A DNA stretch of 53,657 bases, from contig NZ_JACHKZ010000026.1 in the NCBI RefSeq assembly GCF_014207855.1, positions 1-53,657 on the forward strand, read 5' to 3'. Made by a program: the position numbers and the translations under genes. Shown piece by piece: positions 1 to 8,883 of this stretch; the first letter of the stretch is position 1; every line of letters begins with the position of its first letter. The DNA comes from Comamonas odontotermitis. GTDB taxonomy: Bacteria > Pseudomonadota > Gammaproteobacteria > Burkholderiales > Burkholderiaceae_C. Below the pieces are notes generated by a model. The model made no database searches and had not been told where the DNA came from. It was given only the letters and a program-made list of their open reading frames with translations.

Positions 1-282
1 TGGGTTGAGAGGGGTCTAACACGGTCGGTCTGCGCCAACAGCCGATAGCGGCTCTGGTCCCTCACCCCGACACCTGTAAACATACAAGCGGCTCTTATTT
101 AAAAACGGCACGACAGCGTCTCCTCAGCCTGGATGGCCAGCGCATTCCACATGCGCTCGGTAGATGCATCAACAATGGCCGACTTCCCGAATTCGGGACG
201 TTTTGAAACCAAGGCCGCGATAGCGTTCCCGTAGCGCCGATTGACGCGAAGCAGCAGCCATGAAGGGGTCAAGGTTTTCTAA
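1..282. other. Left edge, no gene recognised
   Basis: I recognise no coding frame here. A minus-strand frame running in from about 594 stays open to 169, but its translation resembles no family I know. The stretch borders the decayed insertion sequence that begins near 283, so it may be old accessory DNA. Confidence 0.4.
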
Positions 283-1239
283 GAACCTGTTCAAAGAAGC
301 AGATCGCATATGCGCGGCGCTTGGCGGAGTCAGGCACACCCGTTGTGAATGTCTGTCACCCGATCGGCGCGAGGGGCAAGGCATGACACCGGCCAGAGAA
401 AATTCGATGCCTTGGATGGCACCGAGCGTCAACGTCTGAATATCCTCAAAGGCGAGGAACAGGTCGAAATGGGCGCTCGGTAGCAGTGCCAGGATGCCAG
501 AGGGATGAACGACGGACTGGTGTCGAGCAGCCACTCGCAGCGCTTTCACAGCCGGGGATTTTCTGCAGCCATGCAAAGCGGCACGCAATGCCACAGCGTT
601 GGGGCATCACCTTGCACATGTGCAATTCACTGCGCTTGGCTATTTGCGCTGTCCCCCTGCGCCTGCGCCCTCAAAATACGCTTGACGCTTTGCGCAAAGG
701 GCGGCCCTGTGCAGCCACTGTCGCACAATAGATGCAGCCTTTCAAAAAACCCGGGCTTGTATCCGCCATGCCCCTTTGATCGCATGCGCCAGACGCAGGG
801 TATCTACCGCAATACGGGTTTTGATCCCCAGTCCCTCTTGCCCACTTCGTTGTCCGGTCGCACCATCACCCTGCACGGCCGCCGTATCCGTGTTCTTCAT
901 GCTTTACGCGTCCACGATCAAGATACGCGGCAGGCGTTGCGCCCGAGTCTCTTGCAAGCGGCACCCACCTGATTTTTAGCGCGCATCAGCAGGCCGCCAC
1001 CTTTCCTGGCGCCGCCCGCTTCAGATCGCAACGTACGCATATGCAGTGCCCCTCTTGGGAAACTCCTCGGGCAGTATGCGCCACTGGCAACCGCTTCCGA
1101 GCAGATACAGCACCGCAATGAAAGCCACATACAAAGCGTGGAGCTGCCCTCCAGCGCGCACTCACCAGCATGGCGGCAGATCTCGAATGGGGCCCGGACA
1201 GCTCTTTCTCAAACCTTGGGGAAGACTTTGAACAGGTTC
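283..1239 (-). mobile_element. Degenerate IS5-family insertion sequence
   Basis: The element is bounded by a perfect 14-bp inverted repeat: GAACCTGTTCAAAG at 283–296 and its complement CTTTGAACAGGTTC at 1226–1239. The length of 957 bp fits IS5-family elements of the IS427/IS1031 type. Between the ends lies a transposase on the minus strand that can be followed only by switching frames. The flanks show no clear target duplication (CTAA on the left, CCAG on the right), so the exact outer base is uncertain. With several stops and frameshifts it should be immobile unless helped in trans. Confidence 0.72.
475..1200 (-). pseudogene. IS5-family transposase, frameshifted remnant
   Basis: Minus-strand translation in different frames gives the usual IS5/IS1031-type transposase blocks in the right order. 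Near 1120–1070 there is the N-terminal block GCQWRILPEEFPKRGTAYAY. Near 985–945 comes KNQVGAA. Near 930–790 comes a catalytic-region block beginning ILIVDA, then SMKNTDTAA, with an internal stop after ILIVDA. Near 730–660 there is LCDSG followed by FAQSVKRIL. Near 590–480 there is the C-terminal part ending LLDTSPSFIPLA. The blocks lie in at least three frames and are broken by stop codons, so no functional transposase is made. Limits are approximate. Confidence 0.72.
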
Positions 1240-1253
1240 CCAGAAGAGACAGA

Positions 1254-2333
1254 TCATTGAGAAGAGGAATTCAGCAAGCGGCTGATCTTGTTGCGACAAA
1301 ACATGTAGGCCGGGTGCTCTACCCAGTGATAGTAGGCGGCAGATGCCAGTAGCAAAACCATCATGGTAGCAACCGCGACAATAATACGATAATGATTATT
1401 TAAATTACCCCATGGCAATAATGAAAGCATCATGCTAAACGCCAAGGTGTGCAACAAGTAGATGGCATAAGAGTAATCTCCCAATTTTGCGAATGCCAAC
1501 GCAATTCTATTTCGGGGAGATGGCAATTTCAATGCCATGCCTACCATTGCCAATGCGGCCCCACCTATAAGCACTGCTCGCTCGGGCCAGTAGTAGGGGT
1601 TTGCCAAACCATATGGGCGATCTGCAAAATGCGGCGCCAAGTATATGATTAATGCAGCTAACACTATCGCAATCAATCCCCACATTTTCCATGATAGGCG
1701 AGAATTGTCTTTGATGTAATGATATAGGAAGTACCCCATGAAAAATTCAGCGACTATGGGCGCAATGTAAAACATCTGAATCCAATTGAAATCAGCATTG
1801 CCATTTACAGCAGAGCGCTTCACCAATAAATAGACATTCATCAAAACCAGAATTATGAAAAACAGTTTTAAAAAGAGGTGTCGATGCCGCTTCTGAAACA
1901 ACAAGCCAATTGACAATATGACGTAAAAATACAATTCAAACATCAATGACCAGATCGCAATATTGATAAGACCTGATAGCTCTGTGAAGTAGAGAAAAAA
2001 TGATGCTTTTAGATCGACTTGAGGACCAAGCTGATGCGTCACTTTGAAAAAAAAGACATACAGCAACATCGCTGGCCACCAGCCTGTATAAATCCGAGAA
2101 AAGCGAATAAGAAAAAAAGCACCTGCGGCACGCGGCCTATCAGGAGTGTTCTTTGTCGAGTGCGCCATAATGACGCCACTGATTACAAAAAAAATATCAA
2201 CCCCTGCATATCCCCAATTGATGACAAAGTCCATCCAAGGGGCCACGCCCAAAAACATCCCTACCAACGCCCCATGAAAAATAGCAACCCAAACGGCTGC
2301 TACAAAGCGAAGTATTTGTATATACTCAATCAT
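1254..2333 (-). CDS. Acyltransferase 3 family membrane protein (OafA/YrhL-like)
   Basis: A 359-residue multi-pass inner-membrane protein of the acyltransferase-3 family. These enzymes transfer acetyl or other acyl groups to sugars of O-antigen, capsule or peptidoglycan. The first helix carries the family's R-X10-H signature (Arg9, His20), and the next segment reads GYAGVDIFFVISG, also typical. About ten hydrophobic segments follow and the length is normal for a stand-alone family member. The acceptor sugar cannot be told. The gene is much richer in A+T than its surroundings, stands alone with no polysaccharide genes nearby, and lies just inside a decayed insertion sequence. I infer horizontal acquisition. 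The ATG at 2333 is the first in frame. Confidence 0.88.
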   Translation of the reverse strand: MIEYIQILRFVAAVWVAIFHGALVGMFLGVAPWMDFVINWGYAGVDIFFVISGVIMAHSTKNTPDRPRAAGAFFLIRFSRIYTGWWPAMLLYVFFFKVTHQLGPQVDLKASFFLYFTELSGLINIAIWSLMFELYFYVILSIGLLFQKRHRHLFLKLFFIILVLMNVYLLVKRSAVNGNADFNWIQMFYIAPIVAEFFMGYFLYHYIKDNSRLSWKMWGLIAIVLAALIIYLAPHFADRPYGLANPYYWPERAVLIGGAALAMVGMALKLPSPRNRIALAFAKLGDYSYAIYLLHTLAFSMMLSLLPWGNLNNHYRIIVAVATMMVLLLASAAYYHWVEHPAYMFCRNKISRLLNSSSQ

Positions 2334-3529
2334 TTCATTGCTTTATAAATATTCCGCAAGATTCAAGCGAGGCAGAATAATTCTTTCGCCATAAATAAAT
2401 CACAATTTCTGAAGTATTTGCCTGTTATTATTTAATCTAAAAAAAGCGATTTAATAGCAGCCTTGCCTAGATCCATGCCATCAAAATCATATTTATCATC
2501 AATTCTTAAAAATTACAAAGCATTTTATTATTGAGGATATTGATCAATCTGAAATCAAGACATCAATTATAACCAAGCGAAGCGGCTGCCATCGCAATCG
2601 CAATCACAATCACAATTGGTGATTGATTGTCCTGACTGTCATCCCAGGACAACGACATTTCTCCGGGATCATGGTTGCACCTATACCTGCCAAATTATAG
2701 TCCCCAATAACCCAATTTGTCGATAACCTCAATCGAAGATACCTCGCAAGGTGTCTTGTCAATGAATTCATTGCAGCAATTGACAAGCAAGAAAATGTGC
2801 CGGATTGCTCGATTTGGTATTCATATGAGGCGGGGGGGTGTTGCAGAGAATTTCTAGCCCAAAATGAAATTATTATTGAGCCATCGCAGTTTACGAAAAA
2901 TGCACCATAGACTCTTCCACCCTCTCAATGGTTTATGGCGAAGGCATTCTATTTTTTGCTTATTTCCAGACATGCGGAATGGGTCTTTGAAAGATAATTT
3001 TTCATCAAAATACCCTACGGGTAGAGTGAAATAGCTTGACGACTTCATATATAGCTACCCCGATCTGGGTTGAATACCTTTCTCAAAGCATACCTTTTTC
3101 AAATTCATTATGTGTATTCAACAACAAATCGTGGACGAAATCGTTCGAATTGCGCTTTGAATTGCTTTTGGTTTTTCCGCAACCACAGTTGAATTTATTG
3201 TTTTTGATGACTTTTTTAGGGCGAAGTGGTGTTGCCTCTCTTCTGGATGGCTGCGATGCGCGATCCAGACCAGCCAGGCTGCTGTCAGCGTGGTATCTCT
3301 CGGCATGCCGGCCCATTCCCCAGAGCGAAGGGGTGGTGATGCCACGCTAGTGCGCTCATAGCGCCGAGACAGCTGATGAACAGTAAAACCCTCTGAAGCG
3401 CGCAACACCTCAAGCGTGAAGAGTACGGGGCGGCACTGGGTGTCGATTCTCAGTGCTCGCAGAACTGACGCGGACGGATCCGCCCAACCCCAGGCGTAGT
3501 TATGCAGTCGAAGCGTTCCTTCAAGGCAT
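2334..3529. other. AT-rich gene-free stretch
   Basis: About 1.2 kb with no convincing gene. From 2340 to about 3200 the DNA is strongly AT-rich like the acyltransferase gene; from about 3200 it returns to local high GC. It holds only short frames, such as minus 2854–3048 and minus 3118–3408 (the latter open upstream to near 3500), which I cannot match to a family. At 2595–2625 there are hexamer repeats (CAATCG, then CAATCA twice) merging into a small hairpin, CAATCAC/GTGATTG. It probably marks the end of a laterally acquired segment. Confidence 0.5.
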
Positions 3530-4372
3530 CTAGAATGCGGACCGCTCTGAACAGCTATTCCGAATCCCGCGAAAGAGTGGCGCTAGGGCGCCCAGCAACT
3601 GGCTCGGCGAGACTGGCTCTCCTCCGGGCTCCCAAGCGTTCTGGAATTCAGCAATCTCGACGCCTATCACTTTGCTCTGCGCAATCGTGTTGCATGCGCT
3701 TCTCAGATCGTCCAGCGAAAGTCCGCCTTCGTGCACATAGTCGGTTGGTACGATGCCGGGATTCAGAACGTCGCAATCCAGGTGAACGTACACCGGTCGT
3801 CCCGCGATCGCGGCGCGAAGTCTGGATTCAATATCCGGGCCAGGTTGAACGTGCGCAATGTGTCGCTGCCGCATGAGGTCAACTTCGAACGGATCCAAGT
3901 CGCGCTGGCCAACAAGAACGACGTTCTTCCAGTCCAACCCATCGCCAAAGCCTGATGCCCAGAGGCCCAATGATGCAGATAGCGCTAAGCCGCCAAGGTA
4001 GCCGGAGGTCGTCGATTCCGGGGTATTCAAATCCGCATGGGCGTCAAACCACACAACGCACGCTTCTGGATGATGGAGCGCAACCATCGGCAGCGTTGCA
4101 ATGGAGGCTGCGCATCGGCTGGTCGCCGAGATGGCGCGATGTCCGCGCGAGTAGATGTCTTGGAGCCGTGCCTGCAATTGCTGGAGTGCCGGTCGCGCGT
4201 GCATCAGCTCAATGTCCCAGTTGGCGTTGAGTGCGGGTTCCGGCCTGCCGACCACAGTTGGCTCGATTCCGAGCAGATCGCTAATCGCCATGGCCAGTGA
4301 CCGCGCTCCAAGCATTGCCAAATCGTTGTGATCGCCAACGCGGCCTTCGAAGAGGGTGAGTTCAATGGTCAT
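3530..4372 (-). CDS. Arginase/ureohydrolase-fold protein with altered metal motif
   Basis: A 280-residue protein of the arginase–agmatinase–formiminoglutamase family, Mn-dependent enzymes that hydrolyse guanidino or related C–N bonds. Two metal motifs are visible: DAHAD at residues 110–114 and HLDCD at 197–201 (Asp199, Asp201). Glutamates near 242–249 could close the site. The first motif, normally GGDH with a Mn-binding His, here reads TSRCAAS (Cys87 region), so that His is absent. Some relatives, such as Nω-hydroxyarginine amidinohydrolase-like proteins, carry Cys at a similar place. The substrate is therefore uncertain. The gene diverges from an Lrp/AsnC regulator 124 bp away, which probably controls it in response to an amino acid. 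Confidence 0.8.
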   Translation of the reverse strand: MTIELTLFEGRVGDHNDLAMLGARSLAMAISDLLGIEPTVVGRPEPALNANWDIELMHARPALQQLQARLQDIYSRGHRAISATSRCAASIATLPMVALHHPEACVVWFDAHADLNTPESTTSGYLGGLALSASLGLWASGFGDGLDWKNVVLVGQRDLDPFEVDLMRQRHIAHVQPGPDIESRLRAAIAGRPVYVHLDCDVLNPGIVPTDYVHEGGLSLDDLRSACNTIAQSKVIGVEIAEFQNAWEPGGEPVSPSQLLGALAPLFRGIRNSCSERSAF

Positions 4373-4496
4373 AAATTGCAGGGGCAGGTGGAGATCAAAT
4401 TTTATGCATGTCGCTTGAATTCAATTTGCGAATCAATCGCGCTATTCGGTCAGTTATGAAAAAATAATTCAAATACAGTCTTTACGATGAATTTTT
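4373..4496. promoter_or_regulatory. Divergent control region with palindrome
   Basis: This 124-bp gap separates the arginase-like gene (minus) from the Lrp/AsnC gene (plus). It holds a perfect 10-bp palindrome TTGAATTCAA at 4415–4424, flanked by TCGC on the left and, three bases further out, GCGA on the right. AT-rich symmetric sites of this sort are typical for Lrp-family dimers, so I infer that the regulator binds here and controls both genes. Confidence 0.4.
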
Positions 4497-4964
4497 ATGT
4501 CAAACGCTGAACTTGATGATGTCGACCGCTCAATCCTGCGCAGCTTGCAATCGGATGCGACGCTCAGCAGCGCGACCCTGAGCGAAATGTTGTCGTTGAC
4601 TGTTACAGCCTGCTGGCGTCGGCGAAAGCGGCTTGAAGAACTCGGCTTCATCACCGGAGTGCGAGCCACCTTGGATCGCAAAAAGCTTGAACTCGGCGTC
4701 CTGGCGTTCGTAGAAGTTCGGTTCGGCGATCAATCCGGGCAGGCGCCGGAGAGGTTTGAGCGTGCGATTCAAGGGCACGACGAGATCCTGTCCTGCCACG
4801 AGATAACTGGTAGCGCCGACTACATGCTGACCGTCGTCGCACGTGACCTCGAAAGCTATGGTCAATTTATCGAGAAAGTGGTTCGTCGACAGCCTGGCGT
4901 CATGTCAATCCAGTCGAGCCTGGCGCTGCGGGAAGTGAAAGCCTCGGCCAGGCTTCCTGTCTGA
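4497..4964 (+). CDS. Lrp/AsnC family transcriptional regulator
   Basis: A 155-residue regulator of the feast/famine family. The N-terminal helix-turn-helix spans about residues 10–50 (LDDVDRSIL start, then CWRRRKRLEELGFI), and the linker GVRATLD leads into the C-terminal RAM ligand-binding domain at about 65–145, with the conserved GSADYML at 105–111. Such proteins form dimers to octamers and sense amino acids. It is divergent from the arginase-like gene, a common arrangement for a dedicated local regulator, so the ligand may be that enzyme's substrate (inference). Its length is normal. Confidence 0.93.
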   Translation: MSNAELDDVDRSILRSLQSDATLSSATLSEMLSLTVTACWRRRKRLEELGFITGVRATLDRKKLELGVLAFVEVRFGDQSGQAPERFERAIQGHDEILSCHEITGSADYMLTVVARDLESYGQFIEKVVRRQPGVMSIQSSLALREVKASARLPV

Positions 4965-5208
4965 GGAGCTTCGTGGCTGACGGGGCCTGTCAGGGCCTGC
5001 TTCCGGCGCAAGCCACCGACTGGTGTGAAAACTCCAAGGGCCCATTCTTGGCCGATCTGCACCTGCCCTCTGAGCGGCCGGTTGAACCCATTGCTGTCGA
5101 TTCGCACTGAGTTTTGAACCTTGTCATCTTCTGGCAACCGCGTTCGACCAAAGCAGTCTTAGCAACTTCCGGAAAAGGGAGGTCAAAAAGGTGAATTGTG
5201 TAGTAGTT

Positions 5209-5868
5209 TTAGCGACCGTCCAAGTCCAACATGGGATAACCAATTTCGGCGAGGTCTTCCTTGAGTGACTCCAAATCGAGTTCAGGATTGAGTCTTTGGC
5301 CGAGCGCCTCGCTAAGCGGTTGGTGACGGTAAATCGCAGAGACGTCGCTCAGATTGAGGTCCCGCTCATAGTAGTTCTTCGCGAATTCGACGTATTGCTC
5401 AGGTCGACCCGCAAGAATATTGAGCAGCTGGGCGGAGCCATCCGGATCTCCATCCGTGGAGAACTCAATCGGGCCACAAGACCAGCGCTCTTCATTGTCA
5501 AGACGCCAAATGCAGAAAGTGCTGTCTTGGGTAGTGAACGCCGGTTCGTGCAGTAGGTTAGCGTGGAACGCCTTTGGCAAACAGTTGAAGATTGCAGGCA
5601 ATGGATGCCCAGGCCGGAAGGCAGGAGCCTCGTGCACAACGCCATGGAGAGCGACGCCTGCAGCACAGAAGATAGCAAACCACTGGTCCCCAGAGCCATC
5701 GCGCATCGAAGCCATCATCTCGCCGTCTGACCATGCATGATTGAACGAATAGTACCGATACTCCCACTCTGGCGACAGAATTGCGTCGAGTACTGCAAGC
5801 GATTGCGTCAGCCGCATCAGGCCCAGCGCATCTGGAAGCTCATTCAGATTTTTTGTTGAGATCGTCAT
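5209..5868 (-). CDS. Conserved hypothetical protein, possibly an orphan immunity-type protein
   Basis: A 219-residue soluble protein without signal peptide or membrane segment. It is acidic and rich in aromatic residues, with the stretch EWEYRYYSFN at about 34–43 followed by GEMMASMRDGSGDQW. I do not recognise a named domain. The composition (acidic, many Trp/Tyr, about 200 residues, lone gene in a variable region) resembles stand-alone immunity proteins of polymorphic toxin systems, but no toxin gene is adjacent, so this is only a suggestion. The C-terminus ends in a Leu/Asp-rich acidic helix. The start at 5868 is the first ATG. Confidence 0.6.
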   Translation of the reverse strand: MTISTKNLNELPDALGLMRLTQSLAVLDAILSPEWEYRYYSFNHAWSDGEMMASMRDGSGDQWFAIFCAAGVALHGVVHEAPAFRPGHPLPAIFNCLPKAFHANLLHEPAFTTQDSTFCIWRLDNEERWSCGPIEFSTDGDPDGSAQLLNILAGRPEQYVEFAKNYYERDLNLSDVSAIYRHQPLSEALGQRLNPELDLESLKEDLAEIGYPMLDLDGR

Positions 5869-6281
5869 ATCGTTTGCGACAGTGACACATTGTTGATGAG
5901 GAATTCTAGGCGGCCGACGCGGCAGTGCCAGATAGGGCCCAAAATCTTCTGAAAAAGTCGACTCTAGCTTGATACCGAATGCCTGTTAATGGCCGACAGT
6001 GTCTGGCTGGACGCGATATCAGAGGGGCCAGAATGACGCCAATTGCGCCACGCGTTGGAAATGAAGTTCCATAAGGTAAGTACGCAAGATCGAACTGCCA
6101 AATGGCCATCGGTGAATTCCTTTGGATACGACTTCCTGATAGCACAATGCATTTCCGATTTATGAGTTCTCGCAGCTTACCGGTAATTGTCTTCTTCTGG
6201 CCGAGCCGCGACTGTGACTGGCCGCCCCAAAGAGGACACACGGGATTGTGAGTGTGCTCACCTATACTGGTCAAAAACCAT
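5869..6281. other. Gap with possible frameshifted remnant on minus strand
   Basis: No intact gene is convincing. On the minus strand one frame gives MAIWQFDLAYLPYGTSFPT (about 6105–6050), and a neighbouring frame gives the protein-like IKLESTFSEDFGPYLALPRR (about 5970–5915). Together they look like parts of one small gene broken by a frameshift, lying just upstream of the 219-residue protein on the same strand. I cannot name the family. Confidence 0.25.
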
Positions 6282-6295
6282 GGAGAGCCAAAATA

Positions 6296-7858
6296 GTGCC
6301 GTTCCAATCGACCCTGAATTTTCGCTCAGTCCTCGTTGCCTCAGTTATCGCTCTGTCGTCTGTGTCAAGCTGGGCTGCGCGAGATTTCACACCTCAAGCT
6401 GGAACCTGGGTAATCAGCAGCGAGGTTGATGGTAAACCGGGCCGGGGCCTAGCGATTGACGTGCAAGGCAACACCTTTTTCATGCAGGTGTTTGGCTACG
6501 AGAAAAATGGCGACGCCACTTTTTACACGGCCACTGGCCAGATGGAAGGCCACAGCGTCACCGCACCACTGAAACGATACCAAGGTGGACGCAGCTTTGG
6601 CGGCGCGGCACGTGACGCGGTGGAAGATGGCTCGCCGGGGAGCGTTACGGTCAGCTTTGACAATGGGTTGCAGGGGGCGGTGCAATTTCCTGGGGAAGCC
6701 AAAGCAGCTATTGAGCGCTTTCAGATGAAGAGCGCTGAGTTTGAAACGCGTTACACCGAGACGGGAATGAGGCGTGTCTTTTTGGTTGGGACGTTTGATG
6801 CCGAAACGCAGCATCATTTTTTTTCCGAGCTCTCTATCGGGAATTCTGATGTAGCGGGTGAAGGCATAGTGATGATTTTACGTACGGAAGCCCATGCTAA
6901 TCGGCAGCGCCTGTCCTGTGAGAAGTTAACCGGGCGCGACGCTTATTCCTGCAAGAGTAATGAATCTACAGGTGCCGTCCGAGAGGTTCAACTGAACGTT
7001 GCAAATACCGATGTCTATGGCACAGTCGACTTGTTGAAAGACGAAGTACTTCATCGCTTATCGATGCATGGCATTGCTGTAAGTGGTGGTGGTGGTGTGA
7101 CCATTACCGGCTGCGGATTGGAGCGCGACGTATATGTAGCTGATATCAATAACTGCAAACAGGTGTCGACGCCAAGCAGCGGCACCTGGGTAATTGAAGA
7201 TGAGTTGTCAGGCAAGCCTGGGCGAGGCTTTGCCATAGATGTGCAAAACGGCATGGTGCTTGCACAGGTGTTTAACTACCTACCCAGTGGGGAGCCGACC
7301 TTTCATATGGGAAGCGGCACTTACCAGTACATTGAACCGAGTTTTCCGCTGTACCGGTATGCAGGAGGACGTTGGTTTGGCGGCCCACCGGCGAGCGCCC
7401 ATATGGCGGAATTCCCAGGGGATTTCCATATTCGATTTTCCGAAAATGAGGTGCAAAAAGGATTTGATGCTGCACGTTTGGTTGGCATTGCCCACATCCC
7501 AGGTGAAGCACCAAAGCGCATGGTGCGAATGGCATTGGAGTCCGGCGCAGTCTCTGCGCAAGGGCTGCTCGGCCAGTGGTGGCTCAGATTCCAGTCGAAT
7601 ACAGGTGTCCAACGAGAGGCCCGACTGGTGAACTTGACCACCGTGGATGGAGACCAAGTACTCAGTGACGACGGTGCCGTGGGCTGTGTTCGCCCCAATG
7701 CATCTAAACCTCAACGTGTTCAGTGCACATGGCAGCATGGTGGCGTGGACATGAAGGCTTACTTTCATCAGGAAACCAATAACCGTAGCTATAACGCACT
7801 GCAGATGCGCGACCGTCATGGCAACCTGATGGGGCTAGGGAGTGTCCCTCTGAATTGA
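6296..7858 (+). CDS. Secreted protein with two tandem repeat domains
   Basis: A predicted 520-residue exported protein. I chose the GTG at 6296 because GGAGAG lies 8 bases upstream (6282–6287) and because the product then starts with a clean signal peptide ending SSWA-ARD; a GTG at 6248 would add 16 unlikely residues. The mature protein has two copies of one domain, starting near residues 35 and 294. Each opens with GTWVI, then GKPGRG, AIDVQ and a [F/H]Y-rich strand, and ends with a YxGGRxFGG motif. The pattern recalls the proteobacterial 'WWNP…GRG' beta domains of unknown function found in many secreted proteins. Cysteines in the intervening parts suggest disulphides. The role is unknown and the gene stands alone. 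Confidence 0.78.
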   Translation: MPFQSTLNFRSVLVASVIALSSVSSWAARDFTPQAGTWVISSEVDGKPGRGLAIDVQGNTFFMQVFGYEKNGDATFYTATGQMEGHSVTAPLKRYQGGRSFGGAARDAVEDGSPGSVTVSFDNGLQGAVQFPGEAKAAIERFQMKSAEFETRYTETGMRRVFLVGTFDAETQHHFFSELSIGNSDVAGEGIVMILRTEAHANRQRLSCEKLTGRDAYSCKSNESTGAVREVQLNVANTDVYGTVDLLKDEVLHRLSMHGIAVSGGGGVTITGCGLERDVYVADINNCKQVSTPSSGTWVIEDELSGKPGRGFAIDVQNGMVLAQVFNYLPSGEPTFHMGSGTYQYIEPSFPLYRYAGGRWFGGPPASAHMAEFPGDFHIRFSENEVQKGFDAARLVGIAHIPGEAPKRMVRMALESGAVSAQGLLGQWWLRFQSNTGVQREARLVNLTTVDGDQVLSDDGAVGCVRPNASKPQRVQCTWQHGGVDMKAYFHQETNNRSYNALQMRDRHGNLMGLGSVPLN

Positions 7859-8043
7859 TTCACCGCTGGTAGGCGACTGTCTCAGATCGATCCGTTGCAG
7901 TCTTTCACGTGCGTTCATAATGAATTTGCTGGGCAGCTATTGTTGTCAACTCCGCTTGAAAAGTCGACGCCAGTTCTAGGGGCACTGCTGCGGCTCAAGC
8001 CTTAAAAACTCAAGTGTCTTAGCCAGCCAGAAGCATTGGCGAT

Positions 8044-8883
8044 TCACGCAGCCTTACCCGAAATCCCTGTTGCCATGCGCATGAATCGATCGAAGGCGCG
8101 ATCTGAAAGCAGGCCTCGCATAAAGATCATTGGTTTTGCACCGAAGCCGACTGCGTAGCGAGTTTTTGGACGGTTAGCTTTGACAGCCTTTCCAATGGTT
8201 TCTGCAATGAGCTCCGGCGGTGATTGACGCTTGCGACTGGCTTCGCCAACCATTGACTCGGCCATTGGTCGCGCTTGGCTTGCGTAGGCACCGTTACCAG
8301 AAACCTCACGCAACTTGTGCGCGGCGATTCCCGCCCATTCAGTCTTGATCCCTCCCGGTTCAATCACCACGACCTCGATGCCGAACGGCTGGACTTCCAT
8401 ACGCAAACAATCGCTGATGGCCTCTAGTGCAAATTTCGTGCCGTGATACCACGCACCTAGCGGTGTGTGGATCTTTCCGCCCATCGAAGTGATGTTGACG
8501 ATGGTGCCCGCGCGGTTGCGACGCATATGAGGTAACGCGAGCTGTATTAGGCGAACGGCGCCGAATACATTGACTTCAAACTGAGCGCGAGCCTCTTCAA
8601 GCGACACATCTTCTACCGAACCATACGAGCCGTAGCCTGCATTGTTCACAAGCACATCAATGCACCCAGACATTGAAATGATTTTTTCGATTCCGGCCTG
8701 CATCGATGCGTCGTCGGTCACATCCAACGCCAAAACATTGATGCCAGCATCTGCAAGATCACGCATCCGGTCGATGCGTCGAGCGGCTGCATAAACGGTA
8801 TAGCCAAGACCTTGCAGCTTGCGGGCTGTGGCGGCACCGATGCCGGAAGACGCACCGGTGACGAGAGCAACTTTGGAATTCAT
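8044..8883 (-). CDS. SDR family NAD(P)-dependent oxidoreductase
   Basis: A 279-residue classical short-chain dehydrogenase/reductase. It shows the cofactor motif TGASSGIG at residues 9–16, NNAG at 80–83, and the catalytic set Ser133, Tyr146 and Lys150 (YHGTK). The tail after residue 190 resembles retinol-dehydrogenase-like or DltE-like SDRs, but the substrate cannot be read. It is the last of three minus-strand genes (AraC regulator, Rossmann protein, SDR). The 192-bp gap before it leaves room for its own promoter. AGGA precedes the ATG at 8883 by 9 bases. Confidence 0.92.
   Translation of the reverse strand: MNSKVALVTGASSGIGAATARKLQGLGYTVYAAARRIDRMRDLADAGINVLALDVTDDASMQAGIEKIISMSGCIDVLVNNAGYGSYGSVEDVSLEEARAQFEVNVFGAVRLIQLALPHMRRNRAGTIVNITSMGGKIHTPLGAWYHGTKFALEAISDCLRMEVQPFGIEVVVIEPGGIKTEWAGIAAHKLREVSGNGAYASQARPMAESMVGEASRKRQSPPELIAETIGKAVKANRPKTRYAVGFGAKPMIFMRGLLSDRAFDRFMRMATGISGKAA

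Noticed and set aside
2595..2625. Short direct repeats considered as a CRISPR array
   Set aside because: Units are only 6 bases long with no spacers and there are no cas genes.
3118..3408. A minus-strand frame downstream of the arginase-like gene, open to about 3500
   Set aside because: It crosses the GC/AT composition boundary, has no ribosome site and gives no recognisable protein.
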